From Zelopaecilomyces penicillatus (lineage: Eukaryota > Ascomycota > Sordariomycetes > Hypocreales > Pseudodiploosporaceae): a stretch of DNA of 64,000 nt. The notes beneath the pieces were generated by a model. It did not search any database, was not told the DNA's origin, and saw nothing but the letters and a program-made list of their open reading frames with translations. Of the stretch, positions 1 to 10,492 are shown in pieces; position 1 is the first letter of the stretch, and each line of letters begins with the position of its first letter. The stretch is from the NCBI GenBank assembly GCA_005765155.1, contig VCCP01000005.1, forward strand, positions 4,278,001 through 4,342,000, written 5' to 3'. A program made the position numbers and the translations under genes.

Positions 1-73
1 AAAAACGAATGCACTTTTCCAGTGTTTCGAACAAGGTGACAAAGAACTAGAGGGACACGACAAACAGAACCCG

Positions 74-1939
74 CTACTGGCGGGAAAGCCGCGCGGCCTT
101 GAAGCGACTCATGAGTTCCTGACCGTCCTCATCATCATCTAGTGGTTGAATGGGGGATTCGTCCTCCTTGAGGAACCCGCCTTGTCGCTGGATGAACTTT
201 CTACGCAGCCGTTGATGTTCATCGGCGACTTCCTGGTGGACCATAGCATCATTGAGCTCATCTGGTGGCAGAGGGGCAGATGTTGCTTCTCGTTCTACCA
301 GAGTGTCTACGATTGTAGCCCCGTCTGGACCTGTCGGCGCCTTCGGCCGGTCCTGATCCACAAATTGGGGAGCGATGTCCATGGGTCCCTTGGGAATGTT
401 GTCGGCTGACGCAGTTTCACCCCTGCTCTTCCTGAAACGGGACGATTTAGTTGCTGGCTTTGATTCGACAGGTTTTGATGAAGAAGATCGCTCAACAATA
501 TCGCCAAGTGGCTCGATCTTGGGCTGCGGTTCGTCCCGAGTGGGAGCTATAGGTGTAGACTCCTCAGGGGCAATGTCAAGGTTTTGCGCGAACCGAACCC
601 CCTTCTTCCCTTCGGAGGCATCGGCACCCCTCTCTTTGATAATCGACTTTGAGGGGGCGGGTTTGGACGTTTTTGAGGGAGCAGCGGATGCATGACTGAT
701 CACAATGCGACCTATACCCTCTGTGTCACTGTTTGAGTCTTGTTCCTCTTCTTGCTTCTCCATGGCCTGAGAGGAACGAGATTTGATGCCGAGCTTCTTT
801 TCAAGCTCCAACATACGTTGTCGGTACTTGTCTGTAATGACCTGACCTTTGTACCGACCGTATTGGTCCTCTTCATCATCTTCATCTTCATCAAAATCGT
901 CGAAATCGTCATCCCCATACTCAAAGCCAGAGTCATCATCCTCAGAGTTGCCTTCCTCCAGCTCGAGTTCGGCAACGACAGCACCAATTTCACCCATGCC
1001 ATACTTGAGCATGTCCTGTCTGAGTGTGGCGTCGTCTTCATCCTCGTCCTCGGGTATCACTGGCTCCTGAACGCTCATCTTTTCCTGTTCTTTGGCTGTC
1101 TGCATGATATGCTCAACGCGCTTGGCCCGCCTTGTAATATCAGGCTGAGGCTCTTCGGAAACCTTGGTATCCTTAGAAAATGACACGACCTTTTTTGGTT
1201 CACTCGTCGGCTTCGAAATGGGTACATCATGTTGAGGCGTGGATTTTATCGCACCATCTTCAATCTCCATATCTCCCCGGGTGGTTTGTAGCTTGGAAAT
1301 CTGCTGTAGAGCCTCGGTTTCTGATTCTGGGAGGTCTTTTACGCCCGCTTTTTCAAGAGCCTCCCTAACCTGTGGCAATGTGTCGCTGGGTTTGTGAAGG
1401 CGATATGACACAACATTGTCGTCTTCATCCAGCTGCTCGATGATATCCGTGATGGGTTGGCCATTTTCATCTGCGGCGTCAGGATGGCTTAGAACACTAG
1501 CCGCGGCGTACTTGTTCTCTGCCGTTTCCAGTTGCTTTTGCAGGCTCTCAACATTTTTGGATACATAGTCGATTCGCCGTTCCAAAAGGTTGATGATTTG
1601 GTCCCTGGTTTTTGAGCCGTTTGGCCCAAAAATCTCACTAATCTCCTTTTGGTTCAGGAGCTCGCCTTCAAATTCATCATGGATGCGTAACAGTTCAGCA
1701 GCATGACCGGTCTCGGAGACAGCTTCGACCTCTTCTTTGAGAGCCTCATACTCGGCATCCCATGTCTGCCAGTACTGGAGAGCCTTTTGCAGTTGCTTGA
1801 CACTGTCCTCGAGCCGCAGACGGTGCTTCTCAAGATCGAGAAAGCTGTCTGTGCCTCCGGACATTTCGGCTGGCCAAGGAGTCGGTTCGGATGAGCTCTG
1901 GCGTGGGGGGAAAATCAGATTATTAGCGGAAATGTACAT
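74..1939 (-). CDS. URI1/Bud27-like unconventional prefoldin
   Basis: Single-exon 621-residue protein resembling Bud27/URI, the prefoldin-like co-chaperone that binds RPB5 and helps assemble RNA polymerases in the cytoplasm. Residues about 38-145 form a heptad-rich coiled coil as in an alpha-type prefoldin, followed by a hydrophilic, probably disordered region. The segment near 311-328 (KYGMGEIGAVVAELEL) precedes a strongly acidic run at about 326-359. The basic/Ser-rich C-terminal third (SSRFRKSR, then FKAARLSRQ at the end) fits the fungal DUF3835 tail. The annotated Met is the first in frame. Met26 (MSGGTDSF, genome position 1864) has a better Kozak context and starts just before the coiled coil, so it is a likely alternative start. 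The gene is divergent from the GFA-domain gene. Family assignment is from pattern recognition, not a search. Confidence 0.8.
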   Translation of the reverse strand: MYISANNLIFPPRQSSSEPTPWPAEMSGGTDSFLDLEKHRLRLEDSVKQLQKALQYWQTWDAEYEALKEEVEAVSETGHAAELLRIHDEFEGELLNQKEISEIFGPNGSKTRDQIINLLERRIDYVSKNVESLQKQLETAENKYAAASVLSHPDAADENGQPITDIIEQLDEDDNVVSYRLHKPSDTLPQVREALEKAGVKDLPESETEALQQISKLQTTRGDMEIEDGAIKSTPQHDVPISKPTSEPKKVVSFSKDTKVSEEPQPDITRRAKRVEHIMQTAKEQEKMSVQEPVIPEDEDEDDATLRQDMLKYGMGEIGAVVAELELEEGNSEDDDSGFEYGDDDFDDFDEDEDDEEDQYGRYKGQVITDKYRQRMLELEKKLGIKSRSSQAMEKQEEEQDSNSDTEGIGRIVISHASAAPSKTSKPAPSKSIIKERGADASEGKKGVRFAQNLDIAPEESTPIAPTRDEPQPKIEPLGDIVERSSSSKPVESKPATKSSRFRKSRGETASADNIPKGPMDIAPQFVDQDRPKAPTGPDGATIVDTLVEREATSAPLPPDELNDAMVHQEVADEHQRLRRKFIQRQGGFLKEDESPIQPLDDDEDGQELMSRFKAARLSRQ

Positions 1940-2441
1940 TCAAGGGTTCAGAACAAGGGTTGTGATGTCAGGCGGCTGAACTTCGGCTGATAATGACTAC
2001 TTCCCAAGCTTGTAAACAACAGATCTGCGCGATTGACTCATCTTGCATCCTCGTGAACCTGCGTGAACGCCACATTATTGCTAATCTTCAGCAAAAGTTC
2101 AATATTTCGTATCTCGTATCACCATATTTCAATACTCCATTGCAGCTCTTGCTTTGAAATGTCCTGTCCGTCTACTGTATTACTGTTCTGCCCCGCACCA
2201 CTTGCCGACTGAAACACTATGCTACATGTGATATCCAGTTTTAGAACCCATCACATCAACAGAACGAGGCTAGAGTGGGATTCAGAAAGCAAGCCTTGTT
2301 ACTTGACTTTTGCTCATTATGTGACCCCAAATAGGAAACCCCCTTTCTCTATTTAAGCTATTTTCCCACCTGTCTTTGAAGAATGCTGCTGCCTCCTTCA
2401 CTCATCCCCTTTATTTGGCATCTCCCCGGGAGTTGGACACA
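1940..2441. promoter_or_regulatory. Divergent intergenic region between URI1-like and GFA-like genes
   Basis: About 500 bp between two start codons facing away from each other, so it must hold both promoters. A TATA-like stretch (TATTTAAG, 2350-2357) lies about 85-90 bp before the GFA-gene ATG at 2442. No open frame or repeat is seen. Confidence 0.5.
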
Positions 2442-3512
2442 ATGACGAAGTCTAGCGTGAAGACTCTTGAAGCCAAGTGCTCCTGTGGCTCCGTCCATTT
2501 CACATTTGATGTGCCGACTTCCTCTCTCCCTCTCCCGGTTCATGTCTGCCACTGCAGCGTGTGCCGCTTCACTACGGGCGCACCGTGTGTTCTCCATACC
2601 GGGTTGCCAGCAGGTTTGAAGCCCAACTTCATTGCGCCATCAAAAGAGAGCAATTTAACATCGTACGCCCCTGGAGGAGGCTCCTTTACTTCCGAGTTTT
2701 GTTCAACTTGTGGATGCCATGTCGCAGGCGTTGGGTTGAATCGAGATGACTGGACTGTTTCTACATCTATATTCACGGATGGTGGACCCGAGAACTTCAG
2801 TCTGAACATGAATGTCTTCAGCAAATCAGCCAAGGATGGAGGGGTTGCGCCTATGCTGTCGCATGCTGGAGGTCGCGAGCTGAAGACCTGGGACCCTGCC
2901 GAAGATGATTCTCGGGCAAAGATTATTGAGTCGAACCCCGAGCATGGCGTTGATGGAGAAGAGCGACTTCGTGCTCAATGCCACTGCGGCGGAGTATCTT
3001 TCACCATCGGGCGACCGAATCAAGATGCACTGGACGATACATTCATGTCGATTTATGTATCCCCAGTAGACAAGCAGAAGTGGAAAGCTGCATTCGACCT
3101 ATGTGGAGACTGCCGTCTCGCCCACGGCACCCATGTAGTGGGTTGGGCATTCGCGCCACTCTCTCATTGCGAACCAAAGATCAAGTCCGATCTCAAAATT
3201 GGGACAGCCAAGACTTATTCCTCCTCAGCGCCTGTCTTGCGGTCCTTCTGCAGCACCTGCGGTGCCACCGTCTTCTACTCGCACGAATTCCGCATTCCTT
3301 CAGAGAGGCAGCAGGTTGTCGACATTGCGACGGGAATCCTGCGGGCGCCAGAAGGCGTCATGGCAGAGAACTGGCTTACTTGGCGGTCAAAAGTGGCCTG
3401 GCTCGAAGATGGAAAACACTATGATGGGGAGTTTGGAGAATCGTTGGAGCAAGGCATGGAGAAATGGGCCATTGAGAAATATGGAAAGGAGTTGGATTTC
3501 CGAATCCACTAG
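2442..3512 (+). CDS. Tandem double GFA/CENP-V domain protein
   Basis: 356-residue single-exon protein with two consecutive GFA (glutathione-dependent formaldehyde-activating enzyme/CENP-V) zinc folds. The first carries CSCGSVHF (Cys13, Cys15), CHCSVCR (Cys36, Cys38, Cys41) and CSTCGCH. The second repeats the pattern with CHCGGVSF, CGDCR and CSTCGATVF. Most family members have one domain of about 130-190 residues, so this is an internal duplication, and both copies keep their Cys ligands. Catalytic role is uncertain: many GFA-fold proteins are not proven formaldehyde enzymes. The start at 2442 is preferred over an in-frame Met at 2376 because of its context (CACAATGAC) and because homology begins soon after it. 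No signal peptide is visible, so it is probably cytosolic. Confidence 0.82.
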   Translation: MTKSSVKTLEAKCSCGSVHFTFDVPTSSLPLPVHVCHCSVCRFTTGAPCVLHTGLPAGLKPNFIAPSKESNLTSYAPGGGSFTSEFCSTCGCHVAGVGLNRDDWTVSTSIFTDGGPENFSLNMNVFSKSAKDGGVAPMLSHAGGRELKTWDPAEDDSRAKIIESNPEHGVDGEERLRAQCHCGGVSFTIGRPNQDALDDTFMSIYVSPVDKQKWKAAFDLCGDCRLAHGTHVVGWAFAPLSHCEPKIKSDLKIGTAKTYSSSAPVLRSFCSTCGATVFYSHEFRIPSERQQVVDIATGILRAPEGVMAENWLTWRSKVAWLEDGKHYDGEFGESLEQGMEKWAIEKYGKELDFRIH

Positions 3513-4140
3513 ATAGATATGTTGGTTGCCTCCCGTATTCAATTAGCAATGCTTCGAAGACAATGGAGCCCATACACTCTGCTGTTGTGATAACTGTTGC
3601 TTGGTTGTTGCTGGTTGTGTGTATTTGCCGTGGCCGGCGATGCCGATAGTATCCGTCGTTCGGATCCGCCTGCCGAGAAGCCATTTTCTTGGCCCATGCC
3701 CACGGCCTCCTGCAACCTCTTTTGTAGCGAAACTAACATGAACCATTGAGAGAAAACATCCATATCCAATTGAACAAGTTTGCTGCACAGCTTATTATCG
3801 AGAGACGACGAGGCCGCTATAAACCGCTACAAGTTGCTGGCATTGACGTTAACCAGAGCTCTCCCAGCTGCAACTTTACTGCTTGTCGCCTCCGGTTCCG
3901 ATTCCGGCGACGGGTCAACTGCCCACTCACAGGCTGCTCACAGCTTCGTCTCATCCCTCTCACAGGCCAACCACAGGGGATCTGCGCTGTGCGTTTGCTG
4001 CCTCACTGAGGCGACCACTACTCCGGATCCTTTGCATGTGCCCGCATCTCGGTTGATTTTCGATGCACAACAATGTGTCGAGACGGCCTCTTCATCTCAT
4101 ACCTCGACTCATAGCATATCGACTCACAGCACTGCGTGCC
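3513..4140. other. Intergenic region, GFA gene 3' side to FPGS 5' side
   Basis: About 630 bp holding the 3' end of the GFA-like gene and the promoter/leader of the downstream folylpolyglutamate synthase. The last 200 bp are pyrimidine-rich with CTCATCTCAT/CTCACAG runs, typical of fungal leaders. Short open frames here have no protein-like features. Confidence 0.5.
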
Positions 4141-5965
4141 ATGGCTTCTGCAAGCCACCGCCGCTCTTACAATGTAAAGACAAAACAATAATACCCTAGC
4201 ATCTTCCACCCATGTTCCTTGATGGCTCTCGAGGATGAATTTAATACTCTCATACTAATTCTAATTGCAGGATGCCATCGATGCGCTCAACTCATTGCAA
4301 ACGCCCTATGCCGTGATTGAGGCTCGCCGCAAAGCTGGGGTGCGGCCTGATGCGGCGTCCATCAGAGAGATGAGAACCTATCTCAAACGCATCGGCTACA
4401 CGGTAAACATATAGCCCTTTCGTCCATCTTCGAATTGTGCTCAAGAGTGAGACTGACTCTGCCCTCTCTGCTTCCTCCGCCATTGCAGCCCGCAGATCTC
4501 GAGCGGTTGAACATTGTCCATGTCGCCGGAACCAAAGGCAAAGGCAGCACATGCGCCTTTGTCGACTCTATCTTCTCGCAGTATCAAAACAGTGCCCGTG
4601 GAACAGCAACGGCCAGGAGGACGGGCCTCTTCATCTCGCCTCATCTCATAGCCGTGCGCGAGCGCATCCGCATCGACTCGGCACCCATCTCCGAGAGCCT
4701 CTTTGCAAAGTACTTTTTCGAGGTCTGGGACCGGCTTGAAGGGTCCACCGCAGAGCCGACTGAGGATGTGCCTTTTGGGTCGAAGCCCGTGTACAGCCGT
4801 TACCTGACGCTGATGAGCTGGCATGCGTTTCTGGAGGAGGGCGTCGACGTGGCTGTGTATGAGACAGGAATCGGCGGAGAATATGACGCAACCAATATCG
4901 TCGAACGGCCAGTGGCATCTGGTATTAGTACCCTAGGGATCGACCACGTCTTTGCGCTCGGTGACACTGTCGACAAGATTGCCTGGCATAAAGCCGGAAT
5001 CATGAAGACTGGTAGTCCCGCTTTTACCATTGAACAGATCCCTGAAGCTGCAGAAGTGTTACAGAAAAGAGCCGTACAGAAAGACGTAAATCTCAAGGTC
5101 TTGGAGGTCGACCCTCGGCTGAGCGGCGTCAAAGTTCGACCAAACGCCCTCTTCCAGAAAAAGAATGCCACGCTTGCCATAGCCCTCGCGGAGGCAGCCC
5201 TCAAGAAGCTAGGAGCGGAAGACACCTCCAGTGCCGCCGAGTTGCCAAAGGAGTTCGTAGACGGGCTGGAGAAGTGTGTCTTTCGAGGCCGTTGCGAAGT
5301 CAAAGTTGAAGACAAGGTGACTTGGCATGTAGACGGCGCGCACACTGCAGACAGTCTGAAGATGTCTTCCAAATGGTTTGCCAATGAAACCGTAGGCCGG
5401 TAAGGAAACACCATTCCCACTGGCCCCCCTTTTTAGCCACTTTTTCTGGGTCACTCTCAAAGATTGAAAATCTTGAAGAAGGGGATCACCTATTCTACAA
5501 AGGACAAGTAAAATAGCTGACAATCAAAACAGACGTGGCCCTAGAATCATGATATTCAACCAACAAGGCCGCACCGAAGCAGTCGACTTCCTCGAATCCA
5601 TATACAGCGTCAATAAGCGCGGCCCTGAAGAGGGCAGCCTCGCCTTTGACCACGTCATTTTCTGCACAAACGTCACATACGCAAAGACGGGCTACAAACG
5701 AGACTTTGTCAATCGCCAGATTGACCCAGAGGAGATTGACAAGATGACAGTCCAACACAAGTTTGCTGAAAAGTGGTCGGCCATGGACCCTGCTGCGAAA
5801 GTAGTCGTCATTCCTACGATTGAGGAGGCGCTCGATTATGCGCGCAGTATTGGCCGAGACTTGGAGGAAGCAAAGGGAGAGGAGACTGTTCAGGCGTATG
5901 TGACGGGGAGTTTGCATCTGGTTGGTGGTGCTTTGGGGATATTGGAAGAGGTGGATGCTCTCTAA
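4141..5965 (+). CDS. Folylpolyglutamate synthase (paralogue 1, presumably cytosolic)
   Basis: Adds glutamates to tetrahydrofolates in one-carbon metabolism (Mur ligase superfamily, MET7/met-6 type). Four exons: 4141-4173, 4271-4402, 4489-5399 and 5533-5965, giving 502 residues. Introns are 97, 86 and 133 bp, and all junction phases agree. The ATP-binding loop HVAGTKGKGST lies at about residues 66-76. FISPHL, RERIRI and the MSWHAFL..ETGIGGEYDATN region follow, then WHVDGAHTADS and the C-terminal FNQQGRTEA segment. The N-terminal sequence before the ligase fold (MASASHRRSYNDAI) is short and has no clear targeting signal. It converges with a second, intronless paralogue whose stop codon lies 146 bp away. 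Confidence 0.93.
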
Positions 5966-6111
5966 GCCTCACATATCTTCTTTACTTCTTCTTGTTTTCT
6001 TATGACTTTCAACCGATAATCAATGTCAAAAAAAGAAAGGGTAAAATAGGGACAGCGATGGCAGCATCGCAATATGCATTAAGCGCATCAACTGCGCAAA
6101 AACAAAATTAT

Positions 6112-7713
6112 TCACAATAGACTTTCGGGCTCCAGCGCCCTCAACACTCCTCCAACTAGGTGCAGACTCCCCGTGACCAACACTCTTCGTTTAACAACGT
6201 CGGCCTGGTTGTTCGTAGCAATCTTCCTCGCTTCCTTGACGGCATCTCCAATGTTGTTTGCAACTCTGACTTGGCAGTTGGGGTCCATGTCTCTCATGGC
6301 AGCAGCAGCTTGATCCTGCACGCTCATGTCTCTTGTTTCTCCCTGGACCGGCCCCTCGAGATCGTTGCGTGTGAAAATTGCATGGCGGAAGATACCGTGT
6401 CTTCTCGTTTCCCGACCCATGACATCTACCAGTCTGGCAAGCAATCGTGTCGCATCTCTCTCCTGTTGGTTGAACACTAATATGAGGGTTTCATCATCGC
6501 CTAGTGCCTGAGCTACCCATCTCGCCACTTCCTCTAGACTCTCCATAGTATGGGCTCCATCCATCATCCATATAGCTTGCTCTTCCTCAATGACTTCACA
6601 ACGCCCCCTGATTGTGGCTTCCCGCAAACCTTGGGCCATTTTCTCGGGGATGTTTTGCAACACAGTAGCCGGGGTGCTATCCAATCCAAGGTGCTCGTGA
6701 ACCGCCATCAGAGCCAGTGCCTGGTTTCGCTTCTGGAAATCTCCTTGAAGAATGCCCTTTACGCCTCCCCATTTCTCGACCAAGTCGCCTTCAATCTCGA
6801 CTAGCTCAGCACCAGCTCCAGTAGCCCTGCTTCTGAGCACATCCATCACGCTGGGCTGTTCGTGTATTCTCATAGTAAAGCCCTTGACACCACGTTTGAA
6901 GATGCCTGCTTTATGCCATGTGATCTGCTCCACGGTATCGCCTAGCATGGCTACGTGATCAATGCCCAACTGGGTCACAACTGCCGCCGACACAGCTTCA
7001 GCCGGCAATATGTTTGTGGCATCATACTCTCCCCCAACCCCACACTCCATTACCACGTCTGTTATCCCCTCTCGGAGAAAGATGTGCCATGCCAATATCG
7101 TTAGAAAACGGAAGAAGAACGGTTTCGATTCCGGCCCTTCAGCCTGCGCCGTAGCCATTCCATCCTTCAGAGCCGCCTCAGTGAATCTATCCCACACCTC
7201 AAAAAATGCCGTAGCGAATAACTCTTGACCGACTTGATCTCCATTGATTGCAATCCTCTCTCTAGGGCTGACCAGATGAGGGCTCGTGTAGGTCCCTACA
7301 CTGCGGTACTTGCGCAGCATTGCTGTGGCGTACGCGCAGGTAGACCCTTTACCCTTGGTGCCAGCCACATGAATGTGTTTTATTCGGGTGAGATCCTCTG
7401 GTGTGTACCCTGCTCGGCGGAACCAAGCTAGCACTTCTGGAATCGCCGCCGCATTGAGATCTTGAGTAGACTGCCCCTGTGGCGATGGTGATGATGGTTT
7501 TGGCGTCTCAAAGAGGAGCGTGATGTTGCGGTTCGATTGGAGCTGAGAAAGTTTCTCTAGAGCCTCAGAGTAGCTTCTTGATGTGGTGACCATGCTTCTG
7601 CAACCAACGACATGCGTTGCCACGAGCCCTACCCTTCTCCTGAAGAGCCCAATTGTTGGTTTGAAGAGGACACCTGCGGATCTACCTGAAAAACAGGCTT
7701 GTGTGACGTTCAT
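6112..7713 (-). CDS. Folylpolyglutamate synthase (paralogue 2, probably mitochondrial)
   Basis: 533-residue intronless FPGS of the same family as the convergent neighbour, with the loop HVAGTKGKGST at about 115-125, TSPHLVSPRERIAI, the CGVGGEYDATN region and MMDGAHTMES. The first about 45 residues are rich in Arg, Ser and hydrophobics with no acidic residue (e.g. GLFRRRVGL), as in a mitochondrial presequence. An in-frame Met41 (MVTTSRSYSEA) lies just before the catalytic region and could give a cytosolic form. The protein is closer to FPGS than to the Fol3 dihydrofolate synthase type by the shared motifs I can compare, but activity as a dihydrofolate synthase is not excluded. Exact substrate is inference. 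Confidence 0.88.
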   Translation of the reverse strand: MNVTQACFSGRSAGVLFKPTIGLFRRRVGLVATHVVGCRSMVTTSRSYSEALEKLSQLQSNRNITLLFETPKPSSPSPQGQSTQDLNAAAIPEVLAWFRRAGYTPEDLTRIKHIHVAGTKGKGSTCAYATAMLRKYRSVGTYTSPHLVSPRERIAINGDQVGQELFATAFFEVWDRFTEAALKDGMATAQAEGPESKPFFFRFLTILAWHIFLREGITDVVMECGVGGEYDATNILPAEAVSAAVVTQLGIDHVAMLGDTVEQITWHKAGIFKRGVKGFTMRIHEQPSVMDVLRSRATGAGAELVEIEGDLVEKWGGVKGILQGDFQKRNQALALMAVHEHLGLDSTPATVLQNIPEKMAQGLREATIRGRCEVIEEEQAIWMMDGAHTMESLEEVARWVAQALGDDETLILVFNQQERDATRLLARLVDVMGRETRRHGIFRHAIFTRNDLEGPVQGETRDMSVQDQAAAAMRDMDPNCQVRVANNIGDAVKEARKIATNNQADVVKRRVLVTGSLHLVGGVLRALEPESLL

Positions 7714-8248
7714 TTATGAGCATGGGCAGCTTCGCTGCAGAAGAGACCTTGGAGACGTTACGACGTGAAATCTTCAGCAGTATCAAATTTTAAATGCATG
7801 CTCGTATGAAGAACATAATTGATGCCGTGATAGTTGAACGGATGTCAAAATCGTGGTGCAGCCTTAAGCTTGTGTTACATGTGCGAGGTCAAAGTATAGT
7901 GGGACGCCTGGGGTTCAGTGGTTGACCACACGCTTAGTGAGAGACACCCATGGATTGCTAGCTTGATGCTTCAACTCTACAACTTTCGACGTATGCCCTC
8001 ATTATGAATTCATGTACACTCTGTAGCTACTGCTTTACACTGCGACAGATCATTAGAGATTTGAATGACTCAAAAGATTTACTACAATGAAGCCGTGGCA
8101 TATATGTCTTTTGCCAGGTAAAAAGTGCCTTGTCAATCACCAAGTTTGCCCCCAGTGTCTATTGATATCTAATACACGGGCCAGGCAACCAACCCCCAAA
8201 ACAAGTTCCCCGGGCCAACATACAGAACAAAGGAGACCATCTTTGCTT
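7714..8248. other. Intergenic region between FPGS paralogue 2 and Mic60
   Basis: About 535 bp upstream of the minus-strand FPGS and downstream of the Mic60 stop. It is the promoter of the first and the 3' flank of the second. No coding or repeat signal is seen. Confidence 0.4.
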
Positions 8249-10492
8249 TTAATCGAGCCTCAAACTCTGGAGCCTTGCCTCAGTAGCAATAACCTGTATA
8301 GATAATTGTTAGCAAAAAGTTGTAAGGACGTTGCGCCCATCATTGGTGCATGGGTGGTGTGGTATCAGTCTTTAAGGGGGGGGGGGGTCCTACATCGAGT
8401 GCCTGTTGAACCTCCAGTACCTTACGGGCCTCACTTAGCCAGTCCTTGCTCAATGTCTTGGCCCATCCTTGTAGTCCGGTCATTTCTCTAGTAGCTGAAT
8501 CCAGATCGCCTTCCTCCAAGTAGGTCTGGGTACGCGTCAATACGCTCTCGACGTCGTCGCCCTCGGCGAGACCCTGCTTCTTGAACATGACATGGCTCAA
8601 AACCCAGCTTGAAGCATGGCTAGCGACACCAGCATCGTCAGGGAGCAGGGAAGCTTTTCGAACCTCGTTCGCCACACGTCGGAACCGGTCAATCAGCTGT
8701 GATGAACTTGGGATTCCACGTTGGTAGGCTTGAGGGTTGATGGAAGCAATGGCTGCGTCCACAACGGCGTCATCGGAGGCAATCTCTTTGAGTGCAACCA
8801 GTTCTCGGATAAAGGGTCTGGGGTGCTGGGCGTCTTCCAGGTTTGCGCGGACAGCCTCAACAGCAACATGCAACTGCTGTGTCTTAAGGTTGGTATCAAC
8901 AACACTGTTCCATCCAACTGTCAACTTCTCCAACTCAGACACGGCTGTTGACAGGTCGCTCAGCTTGCCAAGGCGGCCATCACGTTCCTTCTCCACACGC
9001 TCCTGAACCTCCTTCACAAACTCCTTCTTCAGAGCAACAGCTTGCTCAAGAAGTTGGTTCTTAAGCTTCTCCCCGTTAAGTTTCTCCTCACGCTCCATGA
9101 GAAGTTTGACGCGCTCGTCATAACCCTCCCGAACAGACTTCATCTGTTCCTCAAACTCCTGTCTCCATGAGAGTTCCTGCTGCACCATGGTGTTCTCAAC
9201 GCGCTTGATCAGCTCGGTGGCTGCTACATCAAACTCGGCAACCGTCGACTTGACTTCAGCCGCAGCTTTCTTCTCAACGCTGCCCTTGAGCGTCTTTAGC
9301 TTGGAACCCACCTTGCTGATCTCATTCTTCGCTTTCTCAATAGTTGTAGAGTACTTTCCATGCGCACCGTCAGCGTTGATGACAAGAATTAAATCGTTGA
9401 GCATGTGGACGAGGTCCCTAACAATGGGCTCCTTTGCGTCGGCAAGCTTCATCAAATCGATAGGCTCCAGGGGCGGGAATCTAGATGGCTCGTTGACTTC
9501 GGGTTTCTTGAAAGTCTGGGCAGATGTCAAAGGAGCATCAGTCTTGACTTTCTCCTCTGGGTGAGATGCCGTCTTCTCGGCGGGGATTAGCTTTGATGAC
9601 TGCTTGTCCGCTTGAGTCTTTGGCGAGCTAGACTTTTTGGGCTCCTCCGTCTCTCTCGGAGATTGCTTGACAGGCTGCTTCTTGACGGAAGAAGCGCTTG
9701 CATGGCGTCCGGCAGGCTCACTCTGGTCAGCGACTCTCCAGGAAGCACCGCTCTGAGCGGGAATTTTGACTGGCTGAGAAACGTCACGGTGAACAGGACC
9801 TCGCGGATTAGAAGCAGAGAACCTCTTCTTGAACTCAAGCTCCTCGAGATAGAGGACTGCCTGCTCTCCAAAGGGAATGTACTCGGTAAAGAAGTCATGG
9901 AAGCCATCATTGAGGCGCGAATACCAAACTCCTCCGCCAAAGCCAGCAGCGCCGAGGAACACCAACGTGAGGAAGAAATTCCTCAGTCTTCTGAAGAACC
10001 CCTTCTTCTTCTTAATGGGAGTCGGAGGAGGTGGGTTGGGAATTTTGCTCTGCTGAACTGTTGATTCGCCAACATCGTCAATCGTCGCGGTAGGCTTGGG
10101 CTTTTCGTTCAGAATACTCGCAGGTGGAGTAGGAGGCGTCAGAGGGATCTCCGACCCAGTTATTTTGGTGTCGACGGCACTATCAATCGCTGGAGGTGGG
10201 CTTCGCTCAGAGCTGATCGTCTCTGAAGTGGGAAGCACTGGAGGCTTTGGTGTTTTCTGATCCGCGTAGAATCGCTGTGCATTGGGCGTTAGCTAACGTG
10301 GGGGGTAAAATTCCCTTCTCACATTCTGAGGTACCGCCCCGGTCCGCAAAAAAGAGAGGTTTTGGTCTCTCAGCTTACCTGGCCAAGCGCAGCAGCTCGT
10401 CGCGATGCCGCAATGGGCCATTGACGCCCGGCGGCGGCCGCGATGGGCTGACCGCCTAGCACCCTCGCTGACCGAAGCGATGATCGCAGCAT
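8249..10492 (-). CDS. mic60: MICOS complex subunit Mic60 (mitofilin)
   Basis: Inner-membrane organiser of mitochondrial crista junctions. Three exons: 10492-10379, 10274-8394 and 8293-8249, giving 679 residues. Exon 1 supplies an Arg/Ala-rich presequence (MLRSSLRSAR... through ASRRAAALGQ), and exon 2 continues RFYADQKTPKPP. A transmembrane helix at about 138-156 follows KKKKGFFRRLRNF. Next come a Lys/Pro/Ser-rich linker, a long coiled coil, and the mitofilin signature domain ending with the short last exon VIATEARLQSLRLD. Without the last intron the frame would read into a poly-Pro tail, which is intron read-through (GTAGGA..ACAG, 8294-8393). That intron carries a 12-nt G run (plus strand). 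Junctions are in phase and restore the family C-terminus. Confidence 0.93.
8376..8387. repeat. Poly-G (12) tract inside the last Mic60 intron
   Basis: Twelve consecutive G on the plus strand, thus poly-C in the Mic60 pre-mRNA, beginning 7 nt after the donor site at 8393. If left unspliced it would encode a run of prolines. Confidence 0.9.

Noticed and set aside
4800..5420. 206-codon minus-strand frame
   Set aside because: Antisense shadow of folylpolyglutamate synthase exon 3.
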